A stretch of DNA of 64,000 nt from Bog-756 sp963828385 (lineage in GTDB: Bacteria; Actinomycetota; Acidimicrobiia; Acidimicrobiales; RAAP-2), in assembly GCA_963828385.1 (NCBI GenBank), contig CAWHEF010000002.1, forward strand, positions 682,001-746,000, read 5' to 3'. Positions 25,117-33,095 of the stretch are shown here, one piece after another. The notes beneath the pieces are model-generated. The model made no database searches. It worked only from the letters and a program-made list of their open reading frames with translations, and was not told the origin of the DNA. The number at the start of each line of letters is the position of its first letter. Positions within the stretch are counted from its first letter, which is position 1. The position numbers and the translations under genes are program-made.

Positions 25117-25953
25117 CTAGCTCGCCACCGTTCCGCTCACCGCCACCGGCACGTGGGTGGTGCTCACCACTCCTCCCGCATGCTCAGCGGTTACGGCGAA
25201 GCTGGCGACGTGCGCAGACGGGTTGACGCGGAAGGCGGCGGTGGCCGGGTGGTTCCCGAGCAGACCGAGGGAGACCAGTTCGTCTCCCTGCCGTCCCCAC
25301 AGCTGGTAGGTCTGGTTCGGAGACAGCCTCGGCAGGGCACTGTTGATGACGTACGCCTCACCCGAGGGGAGGATGACGATCTGGGCCACTCCCGGTCCGG
25401 TGCTGTGAGCGGCGGTCAGCGTGACGTGCTGGGCGTTCGGATCGTCGAGAGCGGCCTGAGCCAGCTGAGCGAGCCCCTGGCGCTGGCTGGCCGCCTGCAA
25501 CTGTCCGACGCGGTTGTCGAGATGGGCGACCTGAACCCCCAGCCCGCCGATGACGAGGGCGACCGCAGCTGCTACCGCCGCAGTGAGGACCCGGACCCGT
25601 GTCCAAGGACGCGGTGAGCTCCGATGGCTGAGCGTCCGGGTCTCGATTTGGGGGCTCCGCGCCGGTTCAGGGCTCCCTCCGGGCACGACGGTCATCGTCG
25701 GCTTGGCGCCCTGGACTGGTGGAGTGCGCTCGTCGATCTGAGCGGCGATGTGCCCCCAGACGTGGGTGGGAGCATCCCCTCCGCTGTTCGCCAGCAGACC
25801 GGCCACCTGGTGGTACTCGGCCACCTCGGCGGCGCACCGCGGACAGGAGGCGATGTGCTCGCTCACGGCCGAAGCCTCATCGGGATCGACTGCGTCGAGG
25901 GCGAAGGCACCGAGTAGCTCGATCACCTCCTCATGGGTCTTGGGGCTGGTCAT
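25117..25953 (-). CDS. Membrane-bound anti-sigma factor (RskA-type)
   Basis: A 278-aa protein with a cytoplasmic zinc-finger anti-sigma domain (H33, C37, C40 in HIASCPRC), one membrane span at about 118-138 (VLTAAVAAAVALVIGGLGV) and an extracytoplasmic RskA-like domain (NAQHVTLTAAHSTG, LPSGEAYVINSALPRLSPN, YQLWGRQGDELVSLG). It overlaps the sigma gene upstream by ATGA (25950-25953). Regulated proteolysis of such factors releases the sigma factor; the signal is unknown. Confidence 0.9.
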   Translation of the reverse strand: MTSPKTHEEVIELLGAFALDAVDPDEASAVSEHIASCPRCAAEVAEYHQVAGLLANSGGDAPTHVWGHIAAQIDERTPPVQGAKPTMTVVPGGSPEPARSPQIETRTLSHRSSPRPWTRVRVLTAAVAAAVALVIGGLGVQVAHLDNRVGQLQAASQRQGLAQLAQAALDDPNAQHVTLTAAHSTGPGVAQIVILPSGEAYVINSALPRLSPNQTYQLWGRQGDELVSLGLLGNHPATAAFRVNPSAHVASFAVTAEHAGGVVSTTHVPVAVSGTVAS

Positions 25954-26516
25954 GGAGCCTCGACCCCCTGTTCGCTCAGGACCGTTCGGAGCCGGCGCAG
26001 GCCGCTTCGGATCCTGCTCTTGATCGTTCCTTCCGGTTCGATCAGCTTCTCGGCGACCTGCTGGTAGGTGAGTCCGTCGAAGTAGGCCATCTCGATCGCC
26101 TGGCGCTCGTTGCCGGGCAAGCCACCGAGCGCCGTCTTCACCTGATCGGCGACTGCCAGGTCCCAGGAGTAGTGGGTCAGGTCATAGCTCGTTGGGCTGC
26201 TCCGGGCGCTTCGTCCCTCCCGTGCGTGCAGGGCCTCCTCGGCGCGGACGAGATCGACCGCCTTCCCGTGGGTCTTGGTGAGGAGAAGGGTGCGGAGCGA
26301 GCCGCGGGAGGGATCGAAGTGCTCCGGCTTCCGCCACAGCTCGAAGAACACCTCCTGGGTCACCTCGTCGGCCAACGTGTCCGAGGCGATGACCCGCTTC
26401 GCCAGGTTGTGGACGGCAGCACCGTGGCGACGGTAGAGCTCGGCCAGGGCCACCTCCTGCCAACGTCCGATGGCGATGACCAGGGCCGTATCGCTTGCCG
26501 TGTCGAGGGAATCCAT
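25950..26516 (-). CDS. ECF-type RNA polymerase sigma factor
   Basis: A 188-aa sigma-70-family protein. Region 2 is at about 15-85 (LAELYRRHGAAVHNLAKRV, VTQEVFFELWRKPEHFD) and region 4 at about 125-180 (LPGNERQAIEMAYFDGLTYQ, AEKLIEPEGTIKSRIRSGLR). It resembles SigK/SigJ-like ECF factors paired with RskA anti-sigma factors. The ATG at 26516 was chosen because an upstream extension is Arg-rich and unlike the family. It is divergent from the cupredoxin gene across 100 bp, so it may drive the envelope module on that side. Confidence 0.9.
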   Translation of the reverse strand: MDSLDTASDTALVIAIGRWQEVALAELYRRHGAAVHNLAKRVIASDTLADEVTQEVFFELWRKPEHFDPSRGSLRTLLLTKTHGKAVDLVRAEEALHAREGRSARSSPTSYDLTHYSWDLAVADQVKTALGGLPGNERQAIEMAYFDGLTYQQVAEKLIEPEGTIKSRIRSGLRRLRTVLSEQGVEAP

Positions 26517-26616
26517 GTCGGCCGTTCTTCGTCGCCGGGGGCGGACCGGATGACCGCCCGAGTGCAATTACCCAGATTCTGTCATCCGCGACTGGTCCTG
26601 CTCCGAAGATCGTTCG

Positions 26617-27075
26617 ATGCCATCGAGCCCTCATCCATCCGATACGGAGCGCCGGAACGGTCAACGTGCCCATTCGGGGCACTTCCGAGCTACGCGTTCC
26701 CGCCACCTCCGCGCCTGGACGCTGCTGCCGGTCTTGGCGGTGGCGGCGGTCACCTTGGCCGCCTGTTCGTCGGGTGGCAGCAGCTCGCCGTCGAGTTCCA
26801 CTGGCTCGCACGTGGCCGCTACCTCGGGTACCACCATCACCATCAAGAACTTCTCCTTCGCTCCTGCGAAGTTGACCGTGCAGCCAGGGGCGTCGGTGAC
26901 GGTCAAGAACGCCGACAGCGTGACGCACACGGTGACAGCTGTTTCGGGCTCCTTCAATACGGGCGATGTGGCCAGCGGCGCCACGGCCCACTTCACCGCC
27001 CCTATGAAGGCCGGCACCTATCCATATCGCTGCAACATCCACCAGTACATGACAGGGACCATCGTCGTCTCCTAG
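26617..27075 (+). CDS. Amicyanin-like cupredoxin lipoprotein
   Basis: A 152-aa exported type-1 copper protein. A hydrophobic segment ends in the lipobox LAAC (C50), followed by a Ser/Gly linker and a cupredoxin domain (about 71-152). Copper ligands are H104, C139, H142 and M145; the C-x2-H-x2-M spacing is that of amicyanin. It could carry electrons at the outer face of the membrane. The 30 residues before the signal core are long, so the true start may be further in. It faces the sigma gene and precedes the ferritin-like genes. Confidence 0.85.
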   Translation: MPSSPHPSDTERRNGQRAHSGHFRATRSRHLRAWTLLPVLAVAAVTLAACSSGGSSSPSSSTGSHVAATSGTTITIKNFSFAPAKLTVQPGASVTVKNADSVTHTVTAVSGSFNTGDVASGATAHFTAPMKAGTYPYRCNIHQYMTGTIVVS

Positions 27076-27157
27076 GGGACGAGGCTCCTCTCGACGGAAA
27101 GAACCTTCAGCGACATCCATCACCGGAAGAAGAACCCCCAACAAGGAGACAGCAACG

Positions 27158-28030
27158 ATGCCATTGCGAAGTCGAGGACAACCGGAGATCGAGGGAGTTC
27201 TGCGCCCGCTGCTCGAGGAGTCACAAGATGTGCACTCCGACTCGATGAGCGCCACCCACGAGGCTCTCGACGAGATGGTCGAGCTGGGCCGGGAGCGGAT
27301 GGCCGGCGGGGAGCCGGACCCTGAAGAGATCGACCAGTTCAGAGCAACGAGGGATCGGCTCATGCCTCCTGCGTTCGGGGGGAAGCTGCTCGCCGCAGCC
27401 GGTGTCGGTGCCGCCCTTTCGACCGTCATGGCGACCAAGGCGTTCGCCTCGCAGTCGACGGACGTCCAGACGTTGCAGACAGCGGCGTCCATCGAGGTTC
27501 TCGCCGTCGCCACCTACCAGACGGCCCTCACCCTCCCCTTCATCGGGGGCGCCAGCGCCAACCCGGTGGTCATGACCTTCGCCCAGATGACCATGAGTCA
27601 GCACTCGCAGCACCAACAGGCGTTCAACGCAGCGGTCACCAAGCTCGGCGGGAAGCCGCAGACCAATCCCGACCCGGCGCTGCTCCAGGTGGTGAACAAG
27701 GCCAAGCCCGGACTCACGGGCCCCGAGCCGGTCGTCGCCCTCGCGCTCGAGCTCGAGCAGGGCGCGGCCGAGACGTACGTGGCCAATGTGGGTGCCTTGT
27801 CCGACGCCAACGCCAAGACCGTCACCGCCAGCATCATGGGCGTCGAGGCCCAGCACGCCTCCATCCTGCTCGCGGTCCAGGCCCTGCTCCAGGGCAACGC
27901 GCCGCAGCTCATCGCACTGCCTCCGAGCCCGCTTTCGGCGTTGCCGGCAGCGGCCGGTTCAGTGGGCTTCCCCAAAGCGTTCTTCCCGACCAACCAGGCC
28001 CGTCCCAGCACTGAAGGAGCAGCCTCATGA
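27158..28030 (+). CDS. Ferritin-like (Ferritin_2/DUF4439-type) protein with internal export-like segment
   Basis: A 290-aa protein behind AAGGAGA. Residues 1-70 are charged and unusual; 73-97 look like a signal/anchor (LLAAAGVGAALSTVMAT then AFAS), and 100-250 form a ferritin-like four-helix bundle. Candidate metal ligands occur in SIEVLAVATYQTAL, MSQHSQHQQAF, LELEQGAAETYV and GVEAQHASILLA. The domain belongs to the bacterial Ferritin_2 group, whose metal use is largely unproven. It overlaps the next ferritin-like gene by ATGA (28027-28030). Confidence 0.8.
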   Translation: MPLRSRGQPEIEGVLRPLLEESQDVHSDSMSATHEALDEMVELGRERMAGGEPDPEEIDQFRATRDRLMPPAFGGKLLAAAGVGAALSTVMATKAFASQSTDVQTLQTAASIEVLAVATYQTALTLPFIGGASANPVVMTFAQMTMSQHSQHQQAFNAAVTKLGGKPQTNPDPALLQVVNKAKPGLTGPEPVVALALELEQGAAETYVANVGALSDANAKTVTASIMGVEAQHASILLAVQALLQGNAPQLIALPPSPLSALPAAAGSVGFPKAFFPTNQARPSTEGAAS

Positions 28031-28857
28031 GGCATTTCGCACGACATCGTGAAGCCCTGGCAGTCTCGGAAGCCGAGGTGATCCGGATGACCACCGAGCT
28101 CGACGAGCTCCACCATGACGAGTCGATGCCGGCACTGCGGTCGTCGGTCCAGGAGTGGGTCGAGACCAACCACGAGCGCGCCGAGGCAGAGGAGTCTTCC
28201 GAGTCAGGCCGCATCAGTCGCAGGGGGCTGCTTATCGGAGCCGGGGCTGCAGCCGTCGGTGGCGTACTCGTGGCGGCCTGCGGTAGCAGTGGGTCTTCCT
28301 CCACCACGACGACAGGTTCGGGAAGTTCGGGGTCGTCCAAGTCCTCTCCGGCTTCGTTGACCGGGGACCTGAAGGTCGCCGCTCTCGCCGCCAGCCTCGA
28401 GAACCTGGGCGTCTATGCCTACAACGCCGGCATCAAGGCGGCGCAGGCGGGCAAGCTCGGGAGCGTCCCGCCGGCCGTCGTGACCTTTGCCACGACCGCC
28501 AAGGCACAGCACACCGAGCACGCAGCGGCGTGGAACGCCACGCTCACCGGCGCCGGGAAGGCCAAGGTCACCGAGACCGACCCCGCGCTGACACCCACGG
28601 TCAACCAGATGTTCGGGCAGGTCACCGACGTAGCCGGTTTGGCCAAGCTGGCCCTCGAGATCGAGAACATCGCTGCCCAGACCTATCAGTCGGGCATCGC
28701 CGCACTCTCGAGCAAGAAGGCGGTGCAGACCGCCGCCACCATCCACCCGGTCGAGATGCAACACGCCGCCATCTTGAACCTCGTGCTCGGCAACTATCCG
28801 GTGCCCAACGCCTTCAATCCGACGAGCATGGCTCGCCCGACGAGCGATCTCGGCTAG
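28027..28857 (+). CDS. Ferritin-like Tat-exported lipoprotein
   Basis: A 276-aa protein. After about 60 charged residues comes a twin-arginine signal (SRRGLLIGAGAAAVGG) ending in a lipobox LVAAC, then a Ser/Thr/Gly linker and a ferritin-like domain (about 110-265: LAASLENLGVYAYNAGI, TAKAQHTEHAAAWN, LEIENIAAQTYQSGI, HPVEMQHAAIL). The unusual feature is the long stretch before the RR motif. It is translationally coupled to the preceding ferritin-like gene, and a TatA gene lies 0.9 kb downstream, suggesting export as a folded metalloprotein. Confidence 0.84.
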   Translation: MRHFARHREALAVSEAEVIRMTTELDELHHDESMPALRSSVQEWVETNHERAEAEESSESGRISRRGLLIGAGAAAVGGVLVAACGSSGSSSTTTTGSGSSGSSKSSPASLTGDLKVAALAASLENLGVYAYNAGIKAAQAGKLGSVPPAVVTFATTAKAQHTEHAAAWNATLTGAGKAKVTETDPALTPTVNQMFGQVTDVAGLAKLALEIENIAAQTYQSGIAALSSKKAVQTAATIHPVEMQHAAILNLVLGNYPVPNAFNPTSMARPTSDLG

Positions 28858-28934
28858 CGAGCCAACCCGCGGAACATCCTGGTGAACTGGGACGAAACCT
28901 TCATCCAGGCCTGCACTCGCTCCGAAGAACAGAC

Positions 28935-29738
28935 ATGGGAACCGACACCGCCACACTCGTCCGCCGGTCGGCCCGTCTTGTGATCGACGACATCGACTTC
29001 GAGACCTTTGCCCGGCAGCCGCTCGACGCAGACTCGCTCCGGTGCCTGCGCTACATGCATGACGTCGAAGGCCACACGATGTGCTACCTGCGGGACGTGC
29101 TCGTCACCCGAGCGCACCGCGACCCCGCCATCACCGCCTTCCTCGCCTGCTGGAGCTACGAGGAGCTCTGGCACGGTGATGCCATCGCCCACGTCCTCGA
29201 CGCCCATCGCGAGGTGGCGGGGATCCCCCGGCTGGAAGCCATGCGACAGCGACTGCCGCGTCGCGAGGCCCTACGGCCGTGGCTGTTCTCGATCGGCTCG
29301 GCGCTCAACCGGAACCTCGTAGCCGTCCACATGGCATGGGGAGCGGTCAACGAGTGGGTGACCCAGACCGGCTACGGCCGCCTGGCGGCCAAAGCCGACC
29401 ATCCGGTACTCAGCGAGCTTCTCCGACGCATCATGCGCCAGGAAGGTCGTCACATCGACTTCTACAGCGCCGAAGCCAGGGTCCGTCTGGCTGCGAGCCC
29501 CTCGGCGCGCCGCTTCGCCCGGTCCGCGCTCCGCCGCTGGTGGGCACCGGTCGGGTCCGGGGTCATGCCCGATGTGGAGGTCGACTTTCTCGCCTCCCAC
29601 CTCTTCGGCGACGCCGGCGGCCGGGATGCCGCTCGGCGAGTCGATCGACAGGTGGACCGGCTGCCCGGGCTAGAGGGTCTTCACCTGCTCGAAAGCGCCG
29701 TCGGAGTGTCCGGCGCGGAGGAGACCCGCGCCGCCTGA
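28935..29738 (+). CDS. Ferritin-like di-iron protein, cytoplasmic
   Basis: A 267-aa protein without a signal peptide. Acid/His motifs typical of di-iron four-helix bundles are present: HDVEGHTMCYLRDV, SYEELWHGDAIAHVLDAH and IMRQEGRHIDFYSAEARV, closest in style to acyl-ACP-desaturase-like ferritin-superfamily proteins. It sits in the same run as the two exported ferritin-like genes. A start at 28935 is preferred because the upstream open frame is only the shadow of the previous gene. Function unknown; an oxidase or desaturase-like role is possible. Confidence 0.78.
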   Translation: MGTDTATLVRRSARLVIDDIDFETFARQPLDADSLRCLRYMHDVEGHTMCYLRDVLVTRAHRDPAITAFLACWSYEELWHGDAIAHVLDAHREVAGIPRLEAMRQRLPRREALRPWLFSIGSALNRNLVAVHMAWGAVNEWVTQTGYGRLAAKADHPVLSELLRRIMRQEGRHIDFYSAEARVRLAASPSARRFARSALRRWWAPVGSGVMPDVEVDFLASHLFGDAGGRDAARRVDRQVDRLPGLEGLHLLESAVGVSGAEETRAA

Positions 29739-29784
29739 CCGGCCTGTACACCATCGGCGCTTCAGCCGAGAAAGGAACGACATC

Positions 29785-29997
29785 ATGGTTGCTGAGGTCT
29801 TCGGCATGGACGGCATCATCGTCATCGTGGTCGTGGCCGTCGTGCTCTTCGGGGGCACCCAGATTCCGAAGTTGGCGAGATCCCTCGGGACGGCCCGCCG
29901 CGAGTTCGCCCGCGGGCAGAACGAGACAGCCGAGGCGAGCGACGTACAGGTCCTCAATGGAGCTGCCGAGCGGCATCACTCAGACACGAGGACGTGA
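29785..29997 (+). CDS. tatA: Sec-independent translocase TatA/E
   Basis: A 70-aa protein with one N-terminal membrane span (GIIVIVVVAVVLFGGTQIPKLARSLG), the FGxxxIPKLARSLG hinge of TatA, an amphipathic helix (ARREFARGQNETAEAS) and a short polar tail. TatA oligomers form the pore for folded proteins with twin-arginine signals. No tatB or tatC is nearby, so it must use a core translocase encoded elsewhere. Its place after a Tat-dependent ferritin-like gene suggests dedicated use. Confidence 0.9.
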   Translation: MVAEVFGMDGIIVIVVVAVVLFGGTQIPKLARSLGTARREFARGQNETAEASDVQVLNGAAERHHSDTRT

Positions 29998-30003
29998 GCA
30001 GCA

Positions 30004-30453
30004 ATGCCCCCTTCAGCGGTGATGCGACGCCACCGCCCCGTCTTGTCGAGCGGCTCGAAGCAGGGAAGTGCTGTCCGTAGTGTCAGGGTATCGATGGCAG
30101 TCCTTCTTCTCGTCATCGCCGGCGTGCACCTCGACCTCTACTTCGGTCAGGGCTACCGGGCCATCCCCACCATCGGCTGGTTGTTCATGCTCACCTCGAT
30201 CACGTCCGTGGTCCTGGCCATTGCGGTCGTCGTCGCCGGACGGTGGGTGCTCGACGTCTCGGCCGGGTTGTTCGCGCTCGGGGTGCTCGGAGGATACGTG
30301 CTCACCCTCGTGCTTCCCCAGGGCCTGTTCCTCTTCACCGAGCCCGGTATCTCGTTGTCGGGAGCGATCTCCATCGCAGCCGAAGGCCTGGTGGCGATCC
30401 TGTCCGGAGCCCTCATGGTCCAATGGTGGCGCTCCGAGGCTTCACCCTGGTAA
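30004..30453 (+). CDS. Small membrane protein with four predicted spans, unknown function
   Basis: A 149-aa integral membrane protein 6 bp after tatA. Hydrophobic segments are at about 29-45 (VSMAVLLLVIAGVHLDLY), 55-79 (GWLFMLTSITSVVLAIAVVV), 83-108 and 118-143. A HLDLYF motif in the first span is notable in this type of protein. No family is claimed. It closes the cupredoxin/ferritin/TatA run and is convergent with the osmoprotectant-type binding-protein gene. Confidence 0.7.
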   Translation: MPPSAVMRRHRPVLSSGSKQGSAVRSVRVSMAVLLLVIAGVHLDLYFGQGYRAIPTIGWLFMLTSITSVVLAIAVVVAGRWVLDVSAGLFALGVLGGYVLTLVLPQGLFLFTEPGISLSGAISIAAEGLVAILSGALMVQWWRSEASPW

Positions 30454-30481
30454 ACGGCTCCGGTGAGCCCCGGTCGGCCGG

Positions 30482-31393
30482 TCAGCCTCCGACCGACTTC
30501 ACCCACGATTGAGCGACCTGTGCCGGCTGCTTCTGCTGGCCCGTCACCTGTAGGTTGAGCTTGGAGATGGCGTCGGTGGTGAGCTTGTTGTCGATGCCGT
30601 TGAGCACGCTCGACACTCCCGAGGTGTCGACGGACTTGCGGATCACGGGCACGATGTAGTCGGCTCCCTCGAGATGCTTGTTGTCGGTGAGGGCGACGAA
30701 GTGGTTGGAGACGACGTTGCCGTCGCTCGAGAACAGCTCGACCACCTGGACCTCTCCGTTCTTGAGAGCGGCGACGCTCAAGGGGCCCGCTTCGTCGAGC
30801 GATTTGAACCCGGAGAAGTTCAGGCCGTAGACCTTCTTCAACCCCGGTTCACAGCCGGCGAACGTCGGGCATTCCGAGGGTCCGCCCAGGGTGAGCTTGG
30901 ATGCCACCGGCTTCAGGCTCGACAACGTCGTCAGATGGTCCTTCTTGGCCGTGTTCTGGGTGACTGCGAACACGTTGGTATCAAGGGCCTTGGAGGCGGG
31001 AAGCACGGTAACCCCGTCTTTTGCCAGGAGTTTCTGGTCTGCCGGAATGGCGGTGGCGATGTTGTCGCCGGCAGGCTGCGGATTGCCTCCGTGGAGGAAG
31101 CCGAGGAGCGATGCGGCGTAGTCGGGCTCCAGGTTGATCTGGCCTTTTTCGATGGCCGGGACGACGATGGCCCGGGTGCCGAGGCTCGGCTCCACGGTCA
31201 CCGAGTAGCCGGCCTTTCTCAGGACGTCGGCCCAGATGTTGGACACGATGGCCTGCTCCTCGAAGTTGGTCGAGCCGATGACGATCTTCGGCTTCGAGCC
31301 CGAGCCGCTCGATGCGAAGGCGGCGGCCGGTGCGACGAACACGGCGGCGAGGGCCACCGCCACCCCGATCAGGAGAGAACGCTTGACGTGCAT
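30482..31393 (-). CDS. Glycine betaine/osmoprotectant-type ABC substrate-binding protein
   Basis: A 303-aa exported protein of the OpuC/OsmF (OpuAC-like) family. A signal peptide (about 1-28, ending AAFASS) precedes KIVIGSTNFEEQAIVSNIWA, LEPDYAASLLGFLHG and SPECPTFAGCEP-like loops typical of the fold. Ligand is likely a quaternary amine such as betaine or choline. It lies 189 bp downstream of the permease genes and has its own promoter at 31508-31535. Confidence 0.87.
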   Translation of the reverse strand: MHVKRSLLIGVAVALAAVFVAPAAAFASSGSGSKPKIVIGSTNFEEQAIVSNIWADVLRKAGYSVTVEPSLGTRAIVVPAIEKGQINLEPDYAASLLGFLHGGNPQPAGDNIATAIPADQKLLAKDGVTVLPASKALDTNVFAVTQNTAKKDHLTTLSSLKPVASKLTLGGPSECPTFAGCEPGLKKVYGLNFSGFKSLDEAGPLSVAALKNGEVQVVELFSSDGNVVSNHFVALTDNKHLEGADYIVPVIRKSVDTSGVSSVLNGIDNKLTTDAISKLNLQVTGQQKQPAQVAQSWVKSVGG

Positions 31394-31425
31394 GGAGGGG
31401 GTGCCTTTCGTCGGGAGGTCCGCGG

Positions 31426-31453
31426 GCCTGCTCCACCCGGGTCATGCCTGCTC
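31426..31453. repeat. 8-bp direct repeats in the osmoprotectant-binding gene leader
   Basis: GCCTGCTC occurs at 31426-31433 and again at 31446-31453, exactly 20 bp apart, in the transcribed leader between the promoter and the start codon. It could be a regulator site or part of an RNA element; no known riboswitch was recognised. Confidence 0.35.
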
Positions 31454-31507
31454 GCCCGGACTGGTAGCTGGGGGCCGGTCTCCGCAGAGATCGACATGAA
31501 ACTGAAA

Positions 31508-31535
31508 TAGTTACCCGGGGGGTCGGCCTTGTCAA
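31508..31535 (-). promoter_or_regulatory. Sigma-70-type promoter for the binding-protein gene
   Basis: On the minus strand, a perfect -35 TTGACA (31535-31530) and a -10 TAACTA (31513-31508) are 16 bp apart. Transcription would start about 100 bases upstream of the gene at 31393. A consensus -35 is uncommon in this GC-rich sequence. Confidence 0.6.
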
Positions 31536-31582
31536 CCTGCGCACGGGCCGGGACCATGGCGAGTCCCGCCAGAGCGAGGCGC

Positions 31583-32299
31583 TCAGGCTGCCGGCCGAGG
31601 AACCAGCCGGCCCGACTGCTGGCGGCGGCGAAGCGGGAGGGGGGTGATCGCCCGGGTCAGGATGCCGAGGACGAGGGCGACGAGGGCGGCCATGAAGGCG
31701 ACGAGGATGGCACCGGCCACCGACAGCACCGTGTCCTGGGTGTTGAGCCCGCTGATCACATAGGTCCCGAGGTCCGAGTAGCTGACATAGGCGGCAAGGG
31801 TCGAGGTGGCCACCACCTCGATGGCGGCCGTGCGTATCCCGGCCATGAAGAACGGTGCGGCGAGGGGGATCTCGACCCGACCGAGCATCTGCACCCCGGT
31901 CAGCCCCATGGCGCTGGCGGCATCACGGACATCGGCGTCCACCTCGCGCATCCCGACATAGGTGTTGGTGAGGATCGGGGGGATGGCCAACGCCGTGAGG
32001 GCGATGGCAGAGGCGAGGAAACCACCCCACTTGAGGGAGATCGACGGCTGGATGGCAAGCAACGTGAGGAGGGCGAGGGTGGGGACGGCCCGAAAAGCGT
32101 TGGCGGCGTTGACCGCCACCAGACCGCCGCGGCCGGTGTGACCGAGCACGACGCCCAGTCCCCCGCCAATGACGACGGCGGCGGCGACGACGACGGCGGA
32201 GAGCTCGAGCTGGTGCCAGAACAGGTCGATGATGCCGTTCGAACCGGTCCAGTGGGCCGAGGTCGTGAACCATCCGAAGAGCCGAGCGAGGAACGACAC
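31583..32299 (-). CDS. Osmoprotectant-type ABC transporter permease
   Basis: A 238-aa inner-membrane permease of the BPD_transp_1 (OpuCB/OpuCD) type with about six spans. The cytoplasmic EAA-like loop reads DVRDAASAMGLTGVQMLGRV and contacts the ATPase. The GTG at 32299 directly follows the TGA of the first permease gene (32302-32300), implying coupled translation. Together with the neighbouring permease, binding protein and divergent ATPase it completes the importer. Confidence 0.88.
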   Translation of the reverse strand: MSFLARLFGWFTTSAHWTGSNGIIDLFWHQLELSAVVVAAAVVIGGGLGVVLGHTGRGGLVAVNAANAFRAVPTLALLTLLAIQPSISLKWGGFLASAIALTALAIPPILTNTYVGMREVDADVRDAASAMGLTGVQMLGRVEIPLAAPFFMAGIRTAAIEVVATSTLAAYVSYSDLGTYVISGLNTQDTVLSVAGAILVAFMAALVALVLGILTRAITPLPLRRRQQSGRLVPRPAA

Positions 32300-33013
32300 T
32301 CAGCCTCCAACTCGGGCTCGTCGACCGGTGCGGGACCACGGGATGACGACCCGTTGTAGCCCCACCAGGAGGAGGTCGGCTATCGCGGCCAGTGCCACGG
32401 ACAGCACGAGGCCGACGATGATCGGCGTGTTGTAGCTGATGTTGAAGCCGTAGGTCATCTGCTGGCCGAGCCCGCCCAATCCGATGAGGGCGGTGACGGT
32501 GACCAGCCCGATGACGGTGGCCGTGGCCACCCGCAGCCCGGCGAAGATGTACGGAAGGGCGAGGGGCAGGTCCACCCGAAGCAGCTCGGCCACGGGCGAG
32601 TACCCGAGCCCGGTGGCCGCTTCTCGCGCATCGGAAGGAACGGCATCCAATCCCGCAACCGTGTTCCAGATCAGGATGAGCATGGTGTAGCCGACAAGCG
32701 CCACTTCGGCGGTGAACCAGGCATGGGGCGGGACGTACCCGCCAGGGATGATGCCGCCGAGGACGGCGAAGAGCGCCAGCGAGGGGATGATGTACATGGC
32801 ACTGGCGAAGCCGAAGATCGGCGCGCGCACGAGTCGGTACCGCCATGCCAATACGGCGAGAGGGACGGAGATCGCAGCGCCGATCGCCACGGCGATGATC
32901 GTCAGCTCGATGTGCTGGAAGAGATCGGCCCAGATCTGGGACCACTGACTGGTGACGTAGCTCCAGCGGAAGAACGGGTTGGAGGCCGCCACCACGGTGC
33001 ACAGGATACCCAT
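32300..33013 (-). CDS. Osmoprotectant-type ABC transporter permease
   Basis: A 237-aa permease paralogous to the next gene, with about six spans and the EAA-like loop DAREAATGLGYSPVAELLRVDLPL. A TALIGLGGLGQQMTYG segment before the last spans is typical of OpuC-type permeases. It is first in the minus-strand pair and divergent from the ATPase gene across 82 bp, so one intergenic region probably controls both sides. Confidence 0.88.
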   Translation of the reverse strand: MGILCTVVAASNPFFRWSYVTSQWSQIWADLFQHIELTIIAVAIGAAISVPLAVLAWRYRLVRAPIFGFASAMYIIPSLALFAVLGGIIPGGYVPPHAWFTAEVALVGYTMLILIWNTVAGLDAVPSDAREAATGLGYSPVAELLRVDLPLALPYIFAGLRVATATVIGLVTVTALIGLGGLGQQMTYGFNISYNTPIIVGLVLSVALAAIADLLLVGLQRVVIPWSRTGRRARVGG

Positions 33014-33095
33014 CGCATGTTCGCGCCTTGTCCTGCGGGAGAGCGGAGCCGCAGGTCGGCGGCCGTCCCATCATCCCTTCGACTACTGTCGTGCG

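Noticed and set aside
30457..30470. GGCTC-CGGT-GAGCC hairpin between the membrane-protein and binding-protein genes
   Set aside because: The 5-bp stem has no T-run and such stems are frequent in GC-rich DNA, so it is too weak to call a terminator.
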